Under the pieces are notes generated by a model. It saw only the letters and a program-made list of their open reading frames with translations, was not told the DNA's origin and searched no databases. Below are positions 54,015 through 64,000 of a stretch of 64,000 bases of DNA, one piece after another (the stretch's first letter is position 1; each line of letters begins with the position of its first letter). The position numbers were made by a program, and so were the translations under genes. The DNA lies in assembly GCF_005280255.1 (NCBI RefSeq), contig NZ_CP040018.1, positions 806,001-870,000 of the forward strand, in the 5' to 3' direction. This DNA is from Arthrobacter sp. 24S4-2 (GTDB taxonomy: Bacteria; Actinomycetota; Actinomycetes; Actinomycetales; Micrococcaceae).

Positions 54015-56633
54015 TCAGGCGTTGACGATCAGGCCAAGCTCCGCCCTGGAGGCCAGGGCTGAATGCGTGGGGAGCACCCGCACGGTGTAGCCGAAGGACC
54101 CGGAACGGTCGATCAGCAGCGAACCGCTAAAGAGGAAACGCCCCTTGCCGAGGTCCTCCTTGGGCACCAGGTCCGCCACCGTGACGTCGGCCAGTTCGTC
54201 GCTTTCCTCGGCGCGGCCGAATGCAACTTCCACGGCGACATCGTCCGGATCGAGATCGTGCAGCGCGATGTAGGCGTTCACCTGGAGCGTGTCACCGATC
54301 TGCGGGTCCTCGGAAACGCCAACCGAATCAACATGCTCCACCTGGATCTGGGGCCATGCGGCGCGGATGCGTGCCGTCCAGGCCGCCAGTGACTTGGACT
54401 GGGTGTAGTTGTCCGCGACGGCCCTGCGCCCCGCGACGGCGGCCGGTCGGTAGAGGACGTTCACATAGTCCTGGAGCATCCGCTCAGCGGACACCGCTGG
54501 GCCGAGATGCGCCATAGTGTGTTTGATCATTGACACCCAGTGCGTGGGCACCTTCTGCGGTCCGGGCTCTGACGGGCCGGCAGCTCCGGCCGCGTCGGAA
54601 ACGGTGAGGCCATAGAAGCGGGGCGCCACCTGGGTTTCCAGCAGTTCGTACAGCGCGGCGGCTTCAATGTCGTCCCGTTCCTCGGGCGAAGCATTGTTGT
54701 TGGCCGTGGGAATGGCCCAGCCGTTTTCGCCGTCGTACATTTCGTCCCACCAGCCGTCCAGGACGGAGAGGTTGAGCGAACCGTTGATGGCGGCCTTCAT
54801 TCCGGACGTGCCGCAGGCCTCCAGCGGGCGCAGCGGGTTGTTCAGCCACACATCGCAGCCGGGGAAGAGTGTGCGGGCCATGGCGATGTCGTAGTTGGGC
54901 AGGAAAGCGATCCGGTGCCGCACCTCGGGATCGTCTGTGAACCGGACCAGGTCCTGGATCATTTTCTTGCCCGCGTCATCGGCCGGGTGCGACTTGCCCG
55001 CGATGACCAGCTGGATGGGATGGGTCTCGTGAAGCAACAGGGCCTTGAGCCGTGCAGGCTCGCGGAGCATCAGGGTGAGCCGCTTGTAGGTGGGCACGCG
55101 CCGGGCAAAACCGATGGTGAGGACGTCAGGGTCCAGAACCGAATCGGTCCAGCCCAGCTCGGCGTCAGCGGCGCCGCGCTTCTTCCAGGCCGCGCGGAGG
55201 CGCTTACGGACGTCCTCCACGAGCGACACACGCATCTCGCGGCGCAGGGCCCAGACGTCCTCGTCGCTCACGTTATAGGCGAGGTCCCAGCGGCCCATCG
55301 CTGCGGCTTCGGCGCCGAACCTGTCCCGGGCAAGCTTGGAGACGCGGCCGTCCACCCACGTGGGCACATGCACGCCGTTGGTTACGGACGTGATGGGCAC
55401 TTCCGAATGGTCGAAGCCTGGCCAGAGGGCGGAGAACATTCCGCGGGACACCACGCCGTGGAGCTTGGCCACACCGTTGGCGCGCTGCGCGAGCCGCAGG
55501 CCCATCACGGCCATGTTGAAGACCGAGGGATTGCCGTCCGCGAAGCTCTCGCGCCCGAGGTCCAGGATCTTGGCCACCGGGACGTCGGGAGCCAGCCCGC
55601 CCTCGAAGAAGTGCTGGATCTGCGAGACTTCGAACCGGTCAATGCCGGCCGGCACCGGCGTGTGCGTTGTGAAGACGGTGGAGGCGCGTCCGGCCGCGAG
55701 GGCCTCGTCCCAGCTCAGCGGGTGCTCCGACGACATGAGTTCCTGGATGCGTTCAATCCCCAGGAAACCGGCATGACCCTCGTTGGTGTGGAACACTTCC
55801 GGCGCCGCGCAGCCGGTGAGGCGCTGGTAGACGCGCAGTGCCTTCACCCCGCCCATGCCCAGCAGCAGTTCCTGCTGCAGGCGGTGGTCTCCGCCGCCGC
55901 CGTACAGCCGGTCAGTGATGCCGCGGGCGGCGTCGTCGTTGCCGGGAACGTTTGAGTCAAGCAGCAGCAACGGGACACGCCCGACGTCGGCACGCCAGAT
56001 ATGGGCCAGCAGCCGGCGCCCTTGGGGGAGCGGCAGCGAGATCTGGATCGGCTTGCCGTTGCCGTCGGGGGACTCCTCCCGGAGAAGTGTGAGCGGGAGG
56101 CCGTCCGGGTCAAGGACCGGGTAGGTTTCCTGCTGCCAGGCGTCCCTGGAGAGGGACTGCTTGAAATAGCCGGCCTGATAAAGCAGTCCGACGCCGATGA
56201 GCGGCACGCCGAGGTCCGATGCTGCCTTGAGGTGGTCGCCGGCCAGAATTCCCAGGCCGCCGGAATACTGCGGCAAGACTTCCGTGATTCCGAATTCCGG
56301 TGAGAAATAGGCGATGCAGGACGGAGCGTCGTCGCCCAGGCCCTGGTACCACCGCGGCTGGTCCAGATAACGGTCCAGGTCTTCGGCGGCTGCGTGGACG
56401 CGGCGGACAACGTCCTGGTCGGCGGCGAGCCGCTGCAGCTCCTCCCGGCTCACCAAGCCCAGGAACGTGACTGGGTCGTGTGAGCTTTCGTCCCAAATTG
56501 CGGGGTTGAGCCCCTCAAAAAGCTCCCTCGTGGGACGGTGCCATGACCATCGCAAGTTCGTGGCCAACCGGGCCAGCGGCCGGATGGATTCCGGGAGTAC
56601 GGTTCGGACAGTAAATCTGCGGATAGCCTTCAC
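54015..56633 (-). CDS. glgP: Alpha-glucan (glycogen) phosphorylase
   Basis: About 872 residues from GTG 56633; longer in-frame starts at 56642 and 56672 exist, but VKAIRRFTVRTVLPESIRPL is the usual beginning of this subfamily. The N-terminal part (DUF3417, with NLRWSWHRPTRELFEGLNP) marks the actinobacterial-type alpha-glucan phosphorylases. The PLP lysine is at about 613 in GTSGMKAAINGSLNLS. HTNEGHAGFLGIERI and FTTHTPVPAGIDRF are further hallmarks. It releases glucose-1-phosphate from glucan ends. It is divergent from glgE (132 bases between starts), and converges with the barstar gene. Confidence 0.92.
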   Translation of the reverse strand: MKAIRRFTVRTVLPESIRPLARLATNLRWSWHRPTRELFEGLNPAIWDESSHDPVTFLGLVSREELQRLAADQDVVRRVHAAAEDLDRYLDQPRWYQGLGDDAPSCIAYFSPEFGITEVLPQYSGGLGILAGDHLKAASDLGVPLIGVGLLYQAGYFKQSLSRDAWQQETYPVLDPDGLPLTLLREESPDGNGKPIQISLPLPQGRRLLAHIWRADVGRVPLLLLDSNVPGNDDAARGITDRLYGGGGDHRLQQELLLGMGGVKALRVYQRLTGCAAPEVFHTNEGHAGFLGIERIQELMSSEHPLSWDEALAAGRASTVFTTHTPVPAGIDRFEVSQIQHFFEGGLAPDVPVAKILDLGRESFADGNPSVFNMAVMGLRLAQRANGVAKLHGVVSRGMFSALWPGFDHSEVPITSVTNGVHVPTWVDGRVSKLARDRFGAEAAAMGRWDLAYNVSDEDVWALRREMRVSLVEDVRKRLRAAWKKRGAADAELGWTDSVLDPDVLTIGFARRVPTYKRLTLMLREPARLKALLLHETHPIQLVIAGKSHPADDAGKKMIQDLVRFTDDPEVRHRIAFLPNYDIAMARTLFPGCDVWLNNPLRPLEACGTSGMKAAINGSLNLSVLDGWWDEMYDGENGWAIPTANNNASPEERDDIEAAALYELLETQVAPRFYGLTVSDAAGAAGPSEPGPQKVPTHWVSMIKHTMAHLGPAVSAERMLQDYVNVLYRPAAVAGRRAVADNYTQSKSLAAWTARIRAAWPQIQVEHVDSVGVSEDPQIGDTLQVNAYIALHDLDPDDVAVEVAFGRAEESDELADVTVADLVPKEDLGKGRFLFSGSLLIDRSGSFGYTVRVLPTHSALASRAELGLIVNA

Positions 56634-56764
56634 CTGCGTCACACTAACTGACAAGATGGGCTGCCGGAACATGTTTTGGTTTCTTTTAGGTAAATGACGG
56701 ATTGCTCTAGGAAGAACGCAAGTCCCCTTAGCAAAACGGGTGATTTCTCGATAACGTCGAGTCC

Positions 56765-58846
56765 GTGACGACTAATACGCGAACCAGTGCCGGATCCAGC
56801 AAGAAGCCCAAGGCTCTGATTACGGAAGGCCTGCGTTTTGGCCGGTTCCCGATCACTGCCGTGCAGCCAGTGGTGGACGGAGGCAAGTTTCCCGCGAAAG
56901 CACTCTCAGGGGAAGGGCTGGTTGTCGGCGCGACCGCGTTCCGCGAAGGACACGACCGGCTCGGCGTCAGTGCAGTCCTGTTTGATCCCAAGGGCAAGGA
57001 ACGCCAGCGCGTCAGGCTGGCCCCGCCCCGCGGCGACCGCGGGAAGGGCACCGACCGTTGGGAAGGCATCATCACCCCCACCGGCACCGGTAACTGGTCG
57101 TTCGCGATTGAAGCCTGGCATGACCGCTACGGAACATGGCACCACAACGCCGAGGTCAAGATCGAGGCGGGCATCGACGTCGAACTGATGCTGGCCGAGG
57201 GCGCAGCGTTGCTGTCCCAGGCCGCCGAAGACCCGGCCCGCCCCTCCTCCGACCGCCGTACCCTCCGCACGGCGGTGGTTGTGCTGTCCGACACGTCCCG
57301 CACCGCCGAAGAGCGCCTCGCCGCCGGCTTCGGACCCGACGTGACCGACGTCGTGGGTCGCCAGCCCATCCGCGAACTCGTTGCCGTCTCAGAGTCCTTC
57401 CCCCTGCTGGTGGAGCGTGACCTCGCCGGCCGCGGTGCCTGGTACGAGTTCTTCCCGCGCTCCGAAGGTGCCGTCCGGGACCACCACACGGGCGAATGGC
57501 AGTCCGGCACGTTCCAGACCGCCGCCAAGAGGCTCGACGCCGTCGCCGAAATGGGCTTCGACGTCATCTACATGCCGCCCATCCACCCGATCGGCATCCA
57601 GCACCGCAAGGGACCGAACAACACGCTGATTGCCGGAGCGCACGATCCCGGTTCGCCGTGGGCCATCGGCGCCAAGGAAGGCGGACACGACGCCATCCAC
57701 CCTGACCTTGGCACCTTCGAGGACTTCGACGCGTTCGTGGCCCGTGCCCGGGAACTCGGCCTTGAGGTGGCCCTGGACCTGGCGTTGCAGGCGGCACCGG
57801 ACCATCCCTGGGTCGAATCCCATCCGGAATGGTTCACCACACGCGTGGACGGCAGCATTGCATACGCCGAAAACCCGCCGAAGAAGTACCAGGACATCTT
57901 CCCGCTGAACTTCGACAACGATCCGGAGGGACTGTCCAAGGAGATCTTCCGGATCGTGCTGCTCTGGGTGAGCCACGGGGTCAAGATCTTCCGCGTAGAC
58001 AACCCGCACACCAAGCCCGTCTGGTTCTGGGAATGGCTGATCGCCAAGGTCAACAAGAAGCACCCCGAGGTTGTCTTCCTGGCGGAGGCGTTCACGCGCC
58101 CGGCAATGATGCACGCGCTGGGCCGGGCCGGTTTCCAGCAGTCCTACACATACTTCACCTGGCGGAACACCAAGACCGAACTCGAGGAATACTTCACTGA
58201 GGTCAGCCACAAGTCGCCGGCGTATTTCCGGCCGAACTTCTTTGTGAACACCCCGGATATCCTCACGGAGTACCTGCAGTTCGGCGGACCGGCCGCATTC
58301 AAGATCCGGGCCGCCCTCGCAGCGACTGCCAGTCCGTTGTGGGGTGTCTACGCGGGTTACGAACTCTATGAGCACGTAGCCCGGCCGGGCGCCGAAGAGT
58401 ACATCGACAACGAGAAGTTCGAATACAAGGCCCGGGACTGGGACGCAGCGGCGGAGTCAGGGCGGACACTAGCCCCTTACCTGACCAAGCTGAACGAAAT
58501 CCGTCATGCGCACCCCGCGCTCGGGGACCTGCAGAACCTGACCCTGCACCACAGCACGGACGACGCCACCATCGTCTTCTCGAAGCACAAGACGCTTCCG
58601 GACGGGACCAAGGACACGCTGATCATCGTGGTAAACGTTGATCCGCACGGCACCCGGGAGAGCACTGTTTCCCTGGACCTGGCGGCACTTGAACTTGACC
58701 CTGAAGATCTCACGCACAGCGGCGGCTTTGGAGTGGATGACCTGCTGACCGGCGAGAGCTGGGAGTGGGGAGAATACAACTACGTGAGGCTCGACGCGCA
58801 TGTTGAACCGGCCCACATTCTGAACATCCGGAGGTCGCATTCGTGA
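56765..58846 (+). CDS. glgE: Alpha-1,4-glucan:maltose-1-phosphate maltosyltransferase
   Basis: 693 residues from GTG 56765. GH13_3 enzyme that adds maltosyl units from maltose-1-phosphate to a growing alpha-1,4-glucan. The nucleophile Asp is at about 412 in [11 protein letters not shown] and the acid Glu at about 441 in FLAEAFTRP, as in characterised GlgE proteins. The phosphate-binding region is [10 protein letters not shown] followed by [20 protein letters not shown]. The stop overlaps the treS start (GTGA), so the two are coupled. First gene of glgE-treS-mak/glgB. Confidence 0.95.
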   Translation: MTTNTRTSAGSSKKPKALITEGLRFGRFPITAVQPVVDGGKFPAKALSGEGLVVGATAFREGHDRLGVSAVLFDPKGKERQRVRLAPPRGDRGKGTDRWEGIITPTGTGNWSFAIEAWHDRYGTWHHNAEVKIEAGIDVELMLAEGAALLSQAAEDPARPSSDRRTLRTAVVVLSDTSRTAEERLAAGFGPDVTDVVGRQPIRELVAVSESFPLLVERDLAGRGAWYEFFPRSEGAVRDHHTGEWQSGTFQTAAKRLDAVAEMGFDVIYMPPIHPIGIQHRKGPNNTLIAGAHDPGSPWAIGAKEGGHDAIHPDLGTFEDFDAFVARARELGLEVALDLALQAAPDHPWVESHPEWFTTRVDGSIAYAENPPKKYQDIFPLNFDNDPEGLSKEIFRIVLLWVSHGVKIFRVDNPHTKPVWFWEWLIAKVNKKHPEVVFLAEAFTRPAMMHALGRAGFQQSYTYFTWRNTKTELEEYFTEVSHKSPAYFRPNFFVNTPDILTEYLQFGGPAAFKIRAALAATASPLWGVYAGYELYEHVARPGAEEYIDNEKFEYKARDWDAAAESGRTLAPYLTKLNEIRHAHPALGDLQNLTLHHSTDDATIVFSKHKTLPDGTKDTLIIVVNVDPHGTRESTVSLDLAALELDPEDLTHSGGFGVDDLLTGESWEWGEYNYVRLDAHVEPAHILNIRRSHS

Positions 58847-60639
58847 GTTTTAGTCCGCAGAACCCGAGCCAGCACTTTACGCCGAAGGGCACGTTCGAGC
58901 TCAACGCCCCCGGCCTCCAGCACGATCCCCTGTGGTACCGCAAGGCGGTGTTCTACGAAGTCCTGGTCCGCGGTTTTGCTGACGGAAACGGTGACGGCTC
59001 CGGTGACTTCCATGGGCTGATCGACAAACTGGACTACCTGCAGTGGCTGGGTGTCGACTGCCTCTGGCTGCCGCCGTTCTTCCAGTCCCCGCTCCGTGAC
59101 GGCGGCTACGATATCTCCGACTACAACTCCGTCCTGGATGAGTTCGGCACCATCAGCGACTTCAAGCGGCTCGTGGCCGAGGCCCATGCCCGGGGCGTCC
59201 GTGTGATCATCGACCTGCCGCTGAACCACACCTCGGACCAGCACCCGTGGTTCCAGGAGTCCCGCAAGGACCCCGACGGGCCCTTCGGCGACTTCTACGT
59301 CTGGAGCGATACGGACGAGAAGTACCAGGATGCGCGCATCATCTTCGTCGACACCGAGGAATCCAACTGGACGTTCGACCCCATCCGGCGCCAGTTCTTC
59401 TGGCACCGGTTCTTCGGCCACCAGCCGGACCTGAACTTCGAGAACCCGAAAGTCATCGAAGCCCTGTTCGACGTTGTCCGTTTCTGGCTGGACCAGGGCA
59501 TCGACGGGTTCCGCGCCGATGCCATCCCGTACCTCTTCGAGGAGGAGGGCACCAACTGCGAGAACCTGCCCGCAACCCACGATTTCCTGCGCAGACTGCG
59601 CAAGATGGTGGACGAAAACTACCCGGGCAGGGTCATCATCGCCGAGGCCAACCAGCCGCCGGTGGAAGTGGTGGAGTACTTCGGTACGGAGGAGGAGCCG
59701 GAATGCCACATGGCTTTCCACTTCCCCATCATGCCGCGCCTGTACTACGCGCTGCGTGATCAGAAGGCCGCCCCGATCATCGAGACCATGCACGACACTC
59801 CGGAGATCCCCGAGGGCGCCCAATGGGGAACGTTCCTTCGGAACCACGACGAACTAACGCTGGAAATGGTCACCGCGGATGAACGGGCGGCCATGCTCGG
59901 CTGGTACGCCCCTGACCCGCGCATGCGGGCCAACATCGGAATCAGGCGCAGGCTGGCGCCGCTGTTGGATAACTCCAGGGCAGAGATCGAGCTCATCAAT
60001 GCCCTGTTGCTGTCCCTGCCAGGCAGTCCCTTTCTGTATTACGGGGACGAAATCGGCATGGGCGACAACATCTGGCTCGAAGACCGCGACGCCGTCCGCA
60101 CACCCATGCAGTGGAACCCGGACCGCAACGCGGGATTCTCCAACGCCGACCCCGGCAAGCTGTACCTGCCGGTGATCCAGTCGCTGGTTTACAACTACAG
60201 CATGGCGAATGTGGAGGCTGAGGCCGCGCACTCCGGATCCCTGTTGCGCTGGACCCGCCAGATCCTGAGCGTCCGCAAGAACCATCCGGCCTTCGGCCTC
60301 GGCGGGTTCAAGCACGTTGAAGCCGACCACGACGTCGTCCTGGCCTACCTCCGCGAATTGCCGGAGGGCAACTCGGCAGGTGAACCGGCCGAGTCCATCC
60401 TGTGCGCCTTCAACCTCTCGCAGCATCCCGTGGCTACAACGTTGCGGTTGCCGCAGTTCGCCGGCCGCGGACTCCGGGACGTTTTCGGCGGCCAGCCCTT
60501 TCCGGCAATTGGCGACGACGGCCTGCTCACGCTGACGCTCGGCAGCCACGATTTCTTCTGGCTGCGAATCCGGTCCGCCTCCTCCAACCCGGCCTCACCG
60601 TTCACCCAGGCCCTCCCGATCCTGTCTATCGAAGGCTGA
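58843..60639 (+). CDS. treS: Trehalose synthase (maltose alpha-D-glucosyltransferase)
   Basis: 598 residues from GTG 58843, which overlaps the glgE stop by 4 bases and has GGAGGT 8 bases upstream. GH13_16 isomerase that interconverts trehalose and maltose. Catalytic residues: Asp 226 in [11 protein letters not shown], Glu 268 in IIAEANQ, Asp 336 in [11 protein letters not shown]. Calcium/active-site loops with [11 protein letters not shown] and QPDLNFENP are typical. It supplies maltose to the maltokinase encoded one base downstream (TGA-A-ATG). Confidence 0.95.
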   Translation: MSFSPQNPSQHFTPKGTFELNAPGLQHDPLWYRKAVFYEVLVRGFADGNGDGSGDFHGLIDKLDYLQWLGVDCLWLPPFFQSPLRDGGYDISDYNSVLDEFGTISDFKRLVAEAHARGVRVIIDLPLNHTSDQHPWFQESRKDPDGPFGDFYVWSDTDEKYQDARIIFVDTEESNWTFDPIRRQFFWHRFFGHQPDLNFENPKVIEALFDVVRFWLDQGIDGFRADAIPYLFEEEGTNCENLPATHDFLRRLRKMVDENYPGRVIIAEANQPPVEVVEYFGTEEEPECHMAFHFPIMPRLYYALRDQKAAPIIETMHDTPEIPEGAQWGTFLRNHDELTLEMVTADERAAMLGWYAPDPRMRANIGIRRRLAPLLDNSRAEIELINALLLSLPGSPFLYYGDEIGMGDNIWLEDRDAVRTPMQWNPDRNAGFSNADPGKLYLPVIQSLVYNYSMANVEAEAAHSGSLLRWTRQILSVRKNHPAFGLGGFKHVEADHDVVLAYLRELPEGNSAGEPAESILCAFNLSQHPVATTLRLPQFAGRGLRDVFGGQPFPAIGDDGLLTLTLGSHDFFWLRIRSASSNPASPFTQALPILSIEG

Positions 60640-60640
60640 A

Positions 60641-63600
60641 ATGACCCAATCCACGCTCAACCCCTCCCTGGCCGAACTACTTCGCGCCTGGCTACCGCGC
60701 CAGCGCTGGTTCCCCGTCAAGAGCGGCGAATTCACGCTGTCGCCGGTTGGCGGGGTGCGCCTGGACGATGGCAGCGGCGAAGTGGGCCTTGAGGTGTACC
60801 TTGCGGCCGTCACCTACGCCACGGCCGACGGCGGCAGCCGGACCGATGTGGTGCAGGTCCCGCTGAGCTACCGGGTTGAGGCCCTGCCCGGCAGAGACTT
60901 GGCACTGGTCGGCGAGGGAGGCGACTCTCACCAGGGGCGGCGCTGGATCTACGACGCCGTCCACGACCCTGTGTTTGTTTCAGCCTGGCTGGAACTGATG
61001 CGAAGCGGCGGCACTTCACCGGACGGCCAGGCCGTGGGCCACCTTGTACCTTCCGACTACCGGCTTCCCACCGCGACCGGCACAGTGAAGGTGCTCTCAG
61101 GTGAGCAGTCAAACAGTTCGGTGATTGTGGACGACGGCGGCTCTGCAGCGATCGTCAAGTTCTTCCGGGTGCTTTCCGAAGGACGGAACCCGGAGGTCGA
61201 GATTGGTGCCGCCCTCACCCAGGCCGGGACGTCCGAAGCTCCCGCGACGCTCGGCTGGGTCACGGGGGAGTGGGAAGCACCCGGGGGCGGCGAAGCGGAC
61301 AAGCCCCGCACGGCACACGGCGAGCTCGCCGTGGCCCATGAGTTCCTGGCTGGCGGCCGCGACGCGTGGCGGCTGGCCGTTGATGCAGCAGCTACCGGAA
61401 CGGACTTCACAGCCGAGGCCCATGCCCTGGGTGTGGCAACCGCGACGGTGCACCGGCGGCTGGCCGAGGCCTTGGGACTGGGCGCTGAATCCGCGCCGGG
61501 GAAGGACATTGCCCCCGGAGTAGCCCAGCGCGTGCGGCAGTCCTGGGCGGAAGCCGGGGCCGCCGTCGGACAGTACGACGACGCACTGGACGGCTTGCTC
61601 CGCCAGCTTGAAGGCAGCAACGCGGGTGCGCTGCAGCGCATCCACGGGGATCTCCACCTCGGGCAGATCCTGCAGGTTCCGGGGCAGCCGGGCGAGCCGG
61701 AACGGTGGGCCATCCTGGACTTCGAAGGGGAACCCCTGCGGCCCATCGCAGAACGCAACTTCCCGGACGTCCCGCTCCGCGATGTTGTCGGCATGTTGCG
61801 CTCATTTGACTACGCCGCCGGTGCCGCCCAGCGCGAGCAGGCCGGCGTCCAGGTGCCCGATTCGTGGGCGGACGACTGCGCCGACGCGTTCCTGGCGGGC
61901 TACGGCGAAATAACGCCGGGGACCGTTGACCGCCGCTCGCCCCTGTTTGTGGCATTGTGGCTTGACAAGGCTTTGTATGAAGTTGTCTATGAGTTGCGGA
62001 ACAGGCCCGGATGGCTCGACATTCCGGTGAATGCCTCACGACGTCTCCTCAGCAGTACAGGTTCCGGCGCTTCAGCCGTAGCCGCAGTGGAAGGTAACAA
62101 TATGACAGGCTCAGCACGTACAGACCGGCCCGGGGCGCCGCTTCAAGTGGACGCGGGAACGCTCTCGAAGGTGGCGTCAGGCGAATACCACGCCCCGCAC
62201 TCCGTCCTGGGAGCCCACCTAGACGACCATGGCCATGTCACGGTCCGCACGGTCAAGCACCTGGCTTCGGCTGTGTCAGTGGTAACCGCAGCCGGCTCTG
62301 TTCCCATGACGCACGAATCCGACGGCGTGTGGGCAGCCGTTCTCGAGCCCCTGCAGCCCGGGCACGTCCCCGACTACCGCCTGGAAGTCACTTACGAGGG
62401 CATGCCCCCGCAGACCAAGGACGATCCTTACCACTATCTCCCGACTGTCGGGGAAGTGGACCTGCACCTGATCGGCGAAGGCCGCCACGAGAAGCTGTGG
62501 GAAGTGCTCGGTGCGCGCGTTCAGCACTACAAGTCATCCCTGGGCGACGTGGACGGTGTCTCGTTTGCGGTGTGGGCCCCCAACGCACAGGCCGTCCGCG
62601 TCAAGGGCGACTTCAACGCTTGGGACGGCAGGGAGAACTCGATGCGTTCGCTGGGCTCCTCCGGCGTCTGGGAACTCTTCGTCCCGGGTGTTTTAGCAGG
62701 GGCGTGCTACAAGTTCGAAATCAAGACCAAGGCCGGTCACTGGGTGGAAAAGGCCGATCCCTTGGCGTTCGGAACCGAAGTCCCGCCGCTGACGGCTTCG
62801 CGCGTTGTCGAATCGGCGTATGCCTTCAAGGACGACGAGTGGATGGCTGCGCGGGCGGAACGGGATCCGCACAATTCACCGATGAGTGTCTACGAGGTCC
62901 ACCTCGGCTCCTGGCGCCTCGGTCTCGGCTACCGCGAGCTGGCCAAGGAACTGGTGGAGTACGTCAAGTGGCTCGGCTTCACCCATGTGGAGTTCATGCC
63001 GGTGGCGGAGCACCCCTTCGGCGGTTCCTGGGGCTACCAGGTGACGTCCTACTTCGCACCGACCTCCCGTTTCGGCCACCCGGACGAGTTCAGGTTCCTC
63101 GTCGACGCGCTGCACCAGGAAGGCATCGGCGTCCTGCTTGACTGGGTGCCGGCGCACTTCCCCAAGGATGCCTGGGCCCTGGCCCAGTTTGACGGCGAAG
63201 CCCTGTACGAGCACGCCGACCCGAACCTCGGCGAGCACCCGGACTGGGGAACGCTGATCTTTGACTTCGGCCGGACCGAAGTCCGCAACTTCCTGGTTTC
63301 GAACGCGCTGTACTGGCTCGACGAGTTCCACATCGACGGCCTCCGTGTGGATGCTGTGGCTTCGATGCTCTACCTCGACTACTCACGCGAGGACGGACAA
63401 TGGCAGCCCAACAGGTATGGCGGCCGCGAGAACCTGGAGGCCATCTCCTTCCTGCAGGAGACCAACGCCACGGTCTACAAGACCCACCCCGGTGCGGTGA
63501 TGATCGCGGAGGAATCCACTGCGTTCCCCGGAGTCACCGCCCCGACCAGCGTTGGAGGCCTCGGTTTCGGCCTCAAATGGAACATGGGCTGGATGCATGA

Positions 63601-64000
63601 CTCGCTCAAGTACGCCTCCGAGAACCCGGTAAACCGCAAGTGGCACCACGGAACGGTCACCTTCTCGCTGGTATACGCCTTTACCGAGAATTTCCTCCTG
63701 CCCATCAGCCACGACGAAGTCGTGCACGGCAAGGGCTCAATGCTGCGGAAGATGCCGGGGGACCGCTGGCAGCAGCTGGCCAACCTCCGCGCGTTCCTCG
63801 CCTACCAGTGGGCGCACCCCGGCAAGCAGCTGATCTTCATGGGCACCGAGTTCGGCCAGGAGGCCGAATGGTCCGAGCAGCACGGCCTGGACTGGTACCT
63901 GGCTGATATCCCGGCCCACCGTGGAATCCAGCTGCTCACCAAGGACCTGAATGAGCTCTATGCCGCGACGCCCTCACTCTACGAGCGGGACAACGAACCC
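60641..64000 (+). CDS. Maltokinase fused to 1,4-alpha-glucan branching enzyme (partial)
   Basis: One uninterrupted frame of 1120 codons runs from ATG 60641 past the window end. Residues 1-480 are a maltokinase (Mak/Pep2): N-terminal cap with [10 protein letters not shown], catalytic Asp 337 in HGDLHLGQ and metal ligands around Asp 360 in ILDFEGEP. After a short Ser/Ala-rich linker ([18 protein letters not shown], with Met 488 as possible internal start) a GlgB follows: double CBM48 region, YEVHLGSWR, nucleophile Asp 904 in DGLRVDAV, acid Glu 957 in MIAEEST, Asp 1025 in [10 protein letters not shown]. There is no stop between the two. Together with glgE and treS it completes the trehalose-to-branched-glucan route. 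Confidence 0.9.
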   Translation, partial: MTQSTLNPSLAELLRAWLPRQRWFPVKSGEFTLSPVGGVRLDDGSGEVGLEVYLAAVTYATADGGSRTDVVQVPLSYRVEALPGRDLALVGEGGDSHQGRRWIYDAVHDPVFVSAWLELMRSGGTSPDGQAVGHLVPSDYRLPTATGTVKVLSGEQSNSSVIVDDGGSAAIVKFFRVLSEGRNPEVEIGAALTQAGTSEAPATLGWVTGEWEAPGGGEADKPRTAHGELAVAHEFLAGGRDAWRLAVDAAATGTDFTAEAHALGVATATVHRRLAEALGLGAESAPGKDIAPGVAQRVRQSWAEAGAAVGQYDDALDGLLRQLEGSNAGALQRIHGDLHLGQILQVPGQPGEPERWAILDFEGEPLRPIAERNFPDVPLRDVVGMLRSFDYAAGAAQREQAGVQVPDSWADDCADAFLAGYGEITPGTVDRRSPLFVALWLDKALYEVVYELRNRPGWLDIPVNASRRLLSSTGSGASAVAAVEGNNMTGSARTDRPGAPLQVDAGTLSKVASGEYHAPHSVLGAHLDDHGHVTVRTVKHLASAVSVVTAAGSVPMTHESDGVWAAVLEPLQPGHVPDYRLEVTYEGMPPQTKDDPYHYLPTVGEVDLHLIGEGRHEKLWEVLGARVQHYKSSLGDVDGVSFAVWAPNAQAVRVKGDFNAWDGRENSMRSLGSSGVWELFVPGVLAGACYKFEIKTKAGHWVEKADPLAFGTEVPPLTASRVVESAYAFKDDEWMAARAERDPHNSPMSVYEVHLGSWRLGLGYRELAKELVEYVKWLGFTHVEFMPVAEHPFGGSWGYQVTSYFAPTSRFGHPDEFRFLVDALHQEGIGVLLDWVPAHFPKDAWALAQFDGEALYEHADPNLGEHPDWGTLIFDFGRTEVRNFLVSNALYWLDEFHIDGLRVDAVASMLYLDYSREDGQWQPNRYGGRENLEAISFLQETNATVYKTHPGAVMIAEESTAFPGVTAPTSVGGLGFGLKWNMGWMHDSLKYASENPVNRKWHHGTVTFSLVYAFTENFLLPISHDEVVHGKGSMLRKMPGDRWQQLANLRAFLAYQWAHPGKQLIFMGTEFGQEAEWSEQHGLDWYLADIPAHRGIQLLTKDLNELYAATPSLYERDNEP

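Overview
The window is high-GC, densely coded actinobacterial DNA. It most probably comes from Arthrobacter or a close Micrococcaceae relative. The evidence is the carD-ispD-ispF-cysS-rlmB block and the gpmA/senX3-regX3 block (both with the same order as in mycobacteria), a proteasome activator of the Bpa family, many GTG/TTG starts, and a complete GlgE-type trehalose-to-glucan gene set. The genus is an inference; no rRNA is present.

Layout. 1-6.2 kb: the end of a regulator gene, tRNA-Arg, GTP-type PEP carboxykinase with a CRP/GlxR-like site upstream, and a nitric-oxide module (flavohaemoglobin hmp, its 25-bp palindromic operator, the Fe-S regulator nsrR) that adjoins a phosphomannomutase gene. 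6.3-11.9 kb: RecQ-type helicase with a phosphoribosyltransferase-like tail, an MFS pump, a frameshifted phytoene-desaturase-like oxidoreductase, tRNA-Ser(GCT). 12.0-13.7 kb: an IS110-family element with a long, highly structured non-coding left end (candidate bridge RNA). 13.7-24 kb: prolyl oligopeptidase, FAD/NAD(P)-binding protein, a very large secreted nuclease/5'-nucleotidase (frameshifted near its N-terminus), a two-domain VOC protein, tRNA-Ser(TGA). 24-34.5 kb: quinone oxidoreductase, PadR regulator, carbon-starvation transporter cstA with its small partner, proteasome activator bpa, aldo/keto reductase, several small unknown or membrane proteins, tRNA-Thr(CGT), and a HAD-fold protein without its nucleophile. 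34.5-44.2 kb: TAP-type lipoprotein hydrolase, holB-tmk, a Cys/Met PLP enzyme, gpmA, phoU, senX3-regX3 with an 11-bp-periodic PHO-box-like array. 44.3-50.1 kb: lipoprotein, carD, ispD, ispF, cysS, rlmB. 50.1-64 kb: nitrilase-family amidase, then alpha-glucan metabolism: glgX, glgP (opposite strand), glgE, treS, and one uninterrupted reading frame that joins maltokinase to GlgB, with an orphan barstar gene between glgX and glgP.

How the genes work together. TreS, maltokinase, GlgE and GlgB form the route trehalose -> maltose -> maltose-1-phosphate -> linear glucan -> branched glucan; GlgP and GlgX take the glucan apart. PckG, CstA and GpmA serve carbon recycling and gluconeogenesis. PhoU/SenX3/RegX3 is the phosphate-sensing unit, and the large nuclease/nucleotidase would release phosphate from extracellular DNA and nucleotides.

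Main points for a second look: the IS110 left end as a bridge RNA; a family of 32-bp-spaced GACGCTCTCTCA repeats at three convergent gene ends, two of them folded into long palindromes; a barstar gene preceded by only the tail of a barnase-like RNase; a fused maltokinase-GlgB; and four separate one-base frameshifts, all in G/C homopolymers, including one in ispF, which point to base-calling error rather than decay.
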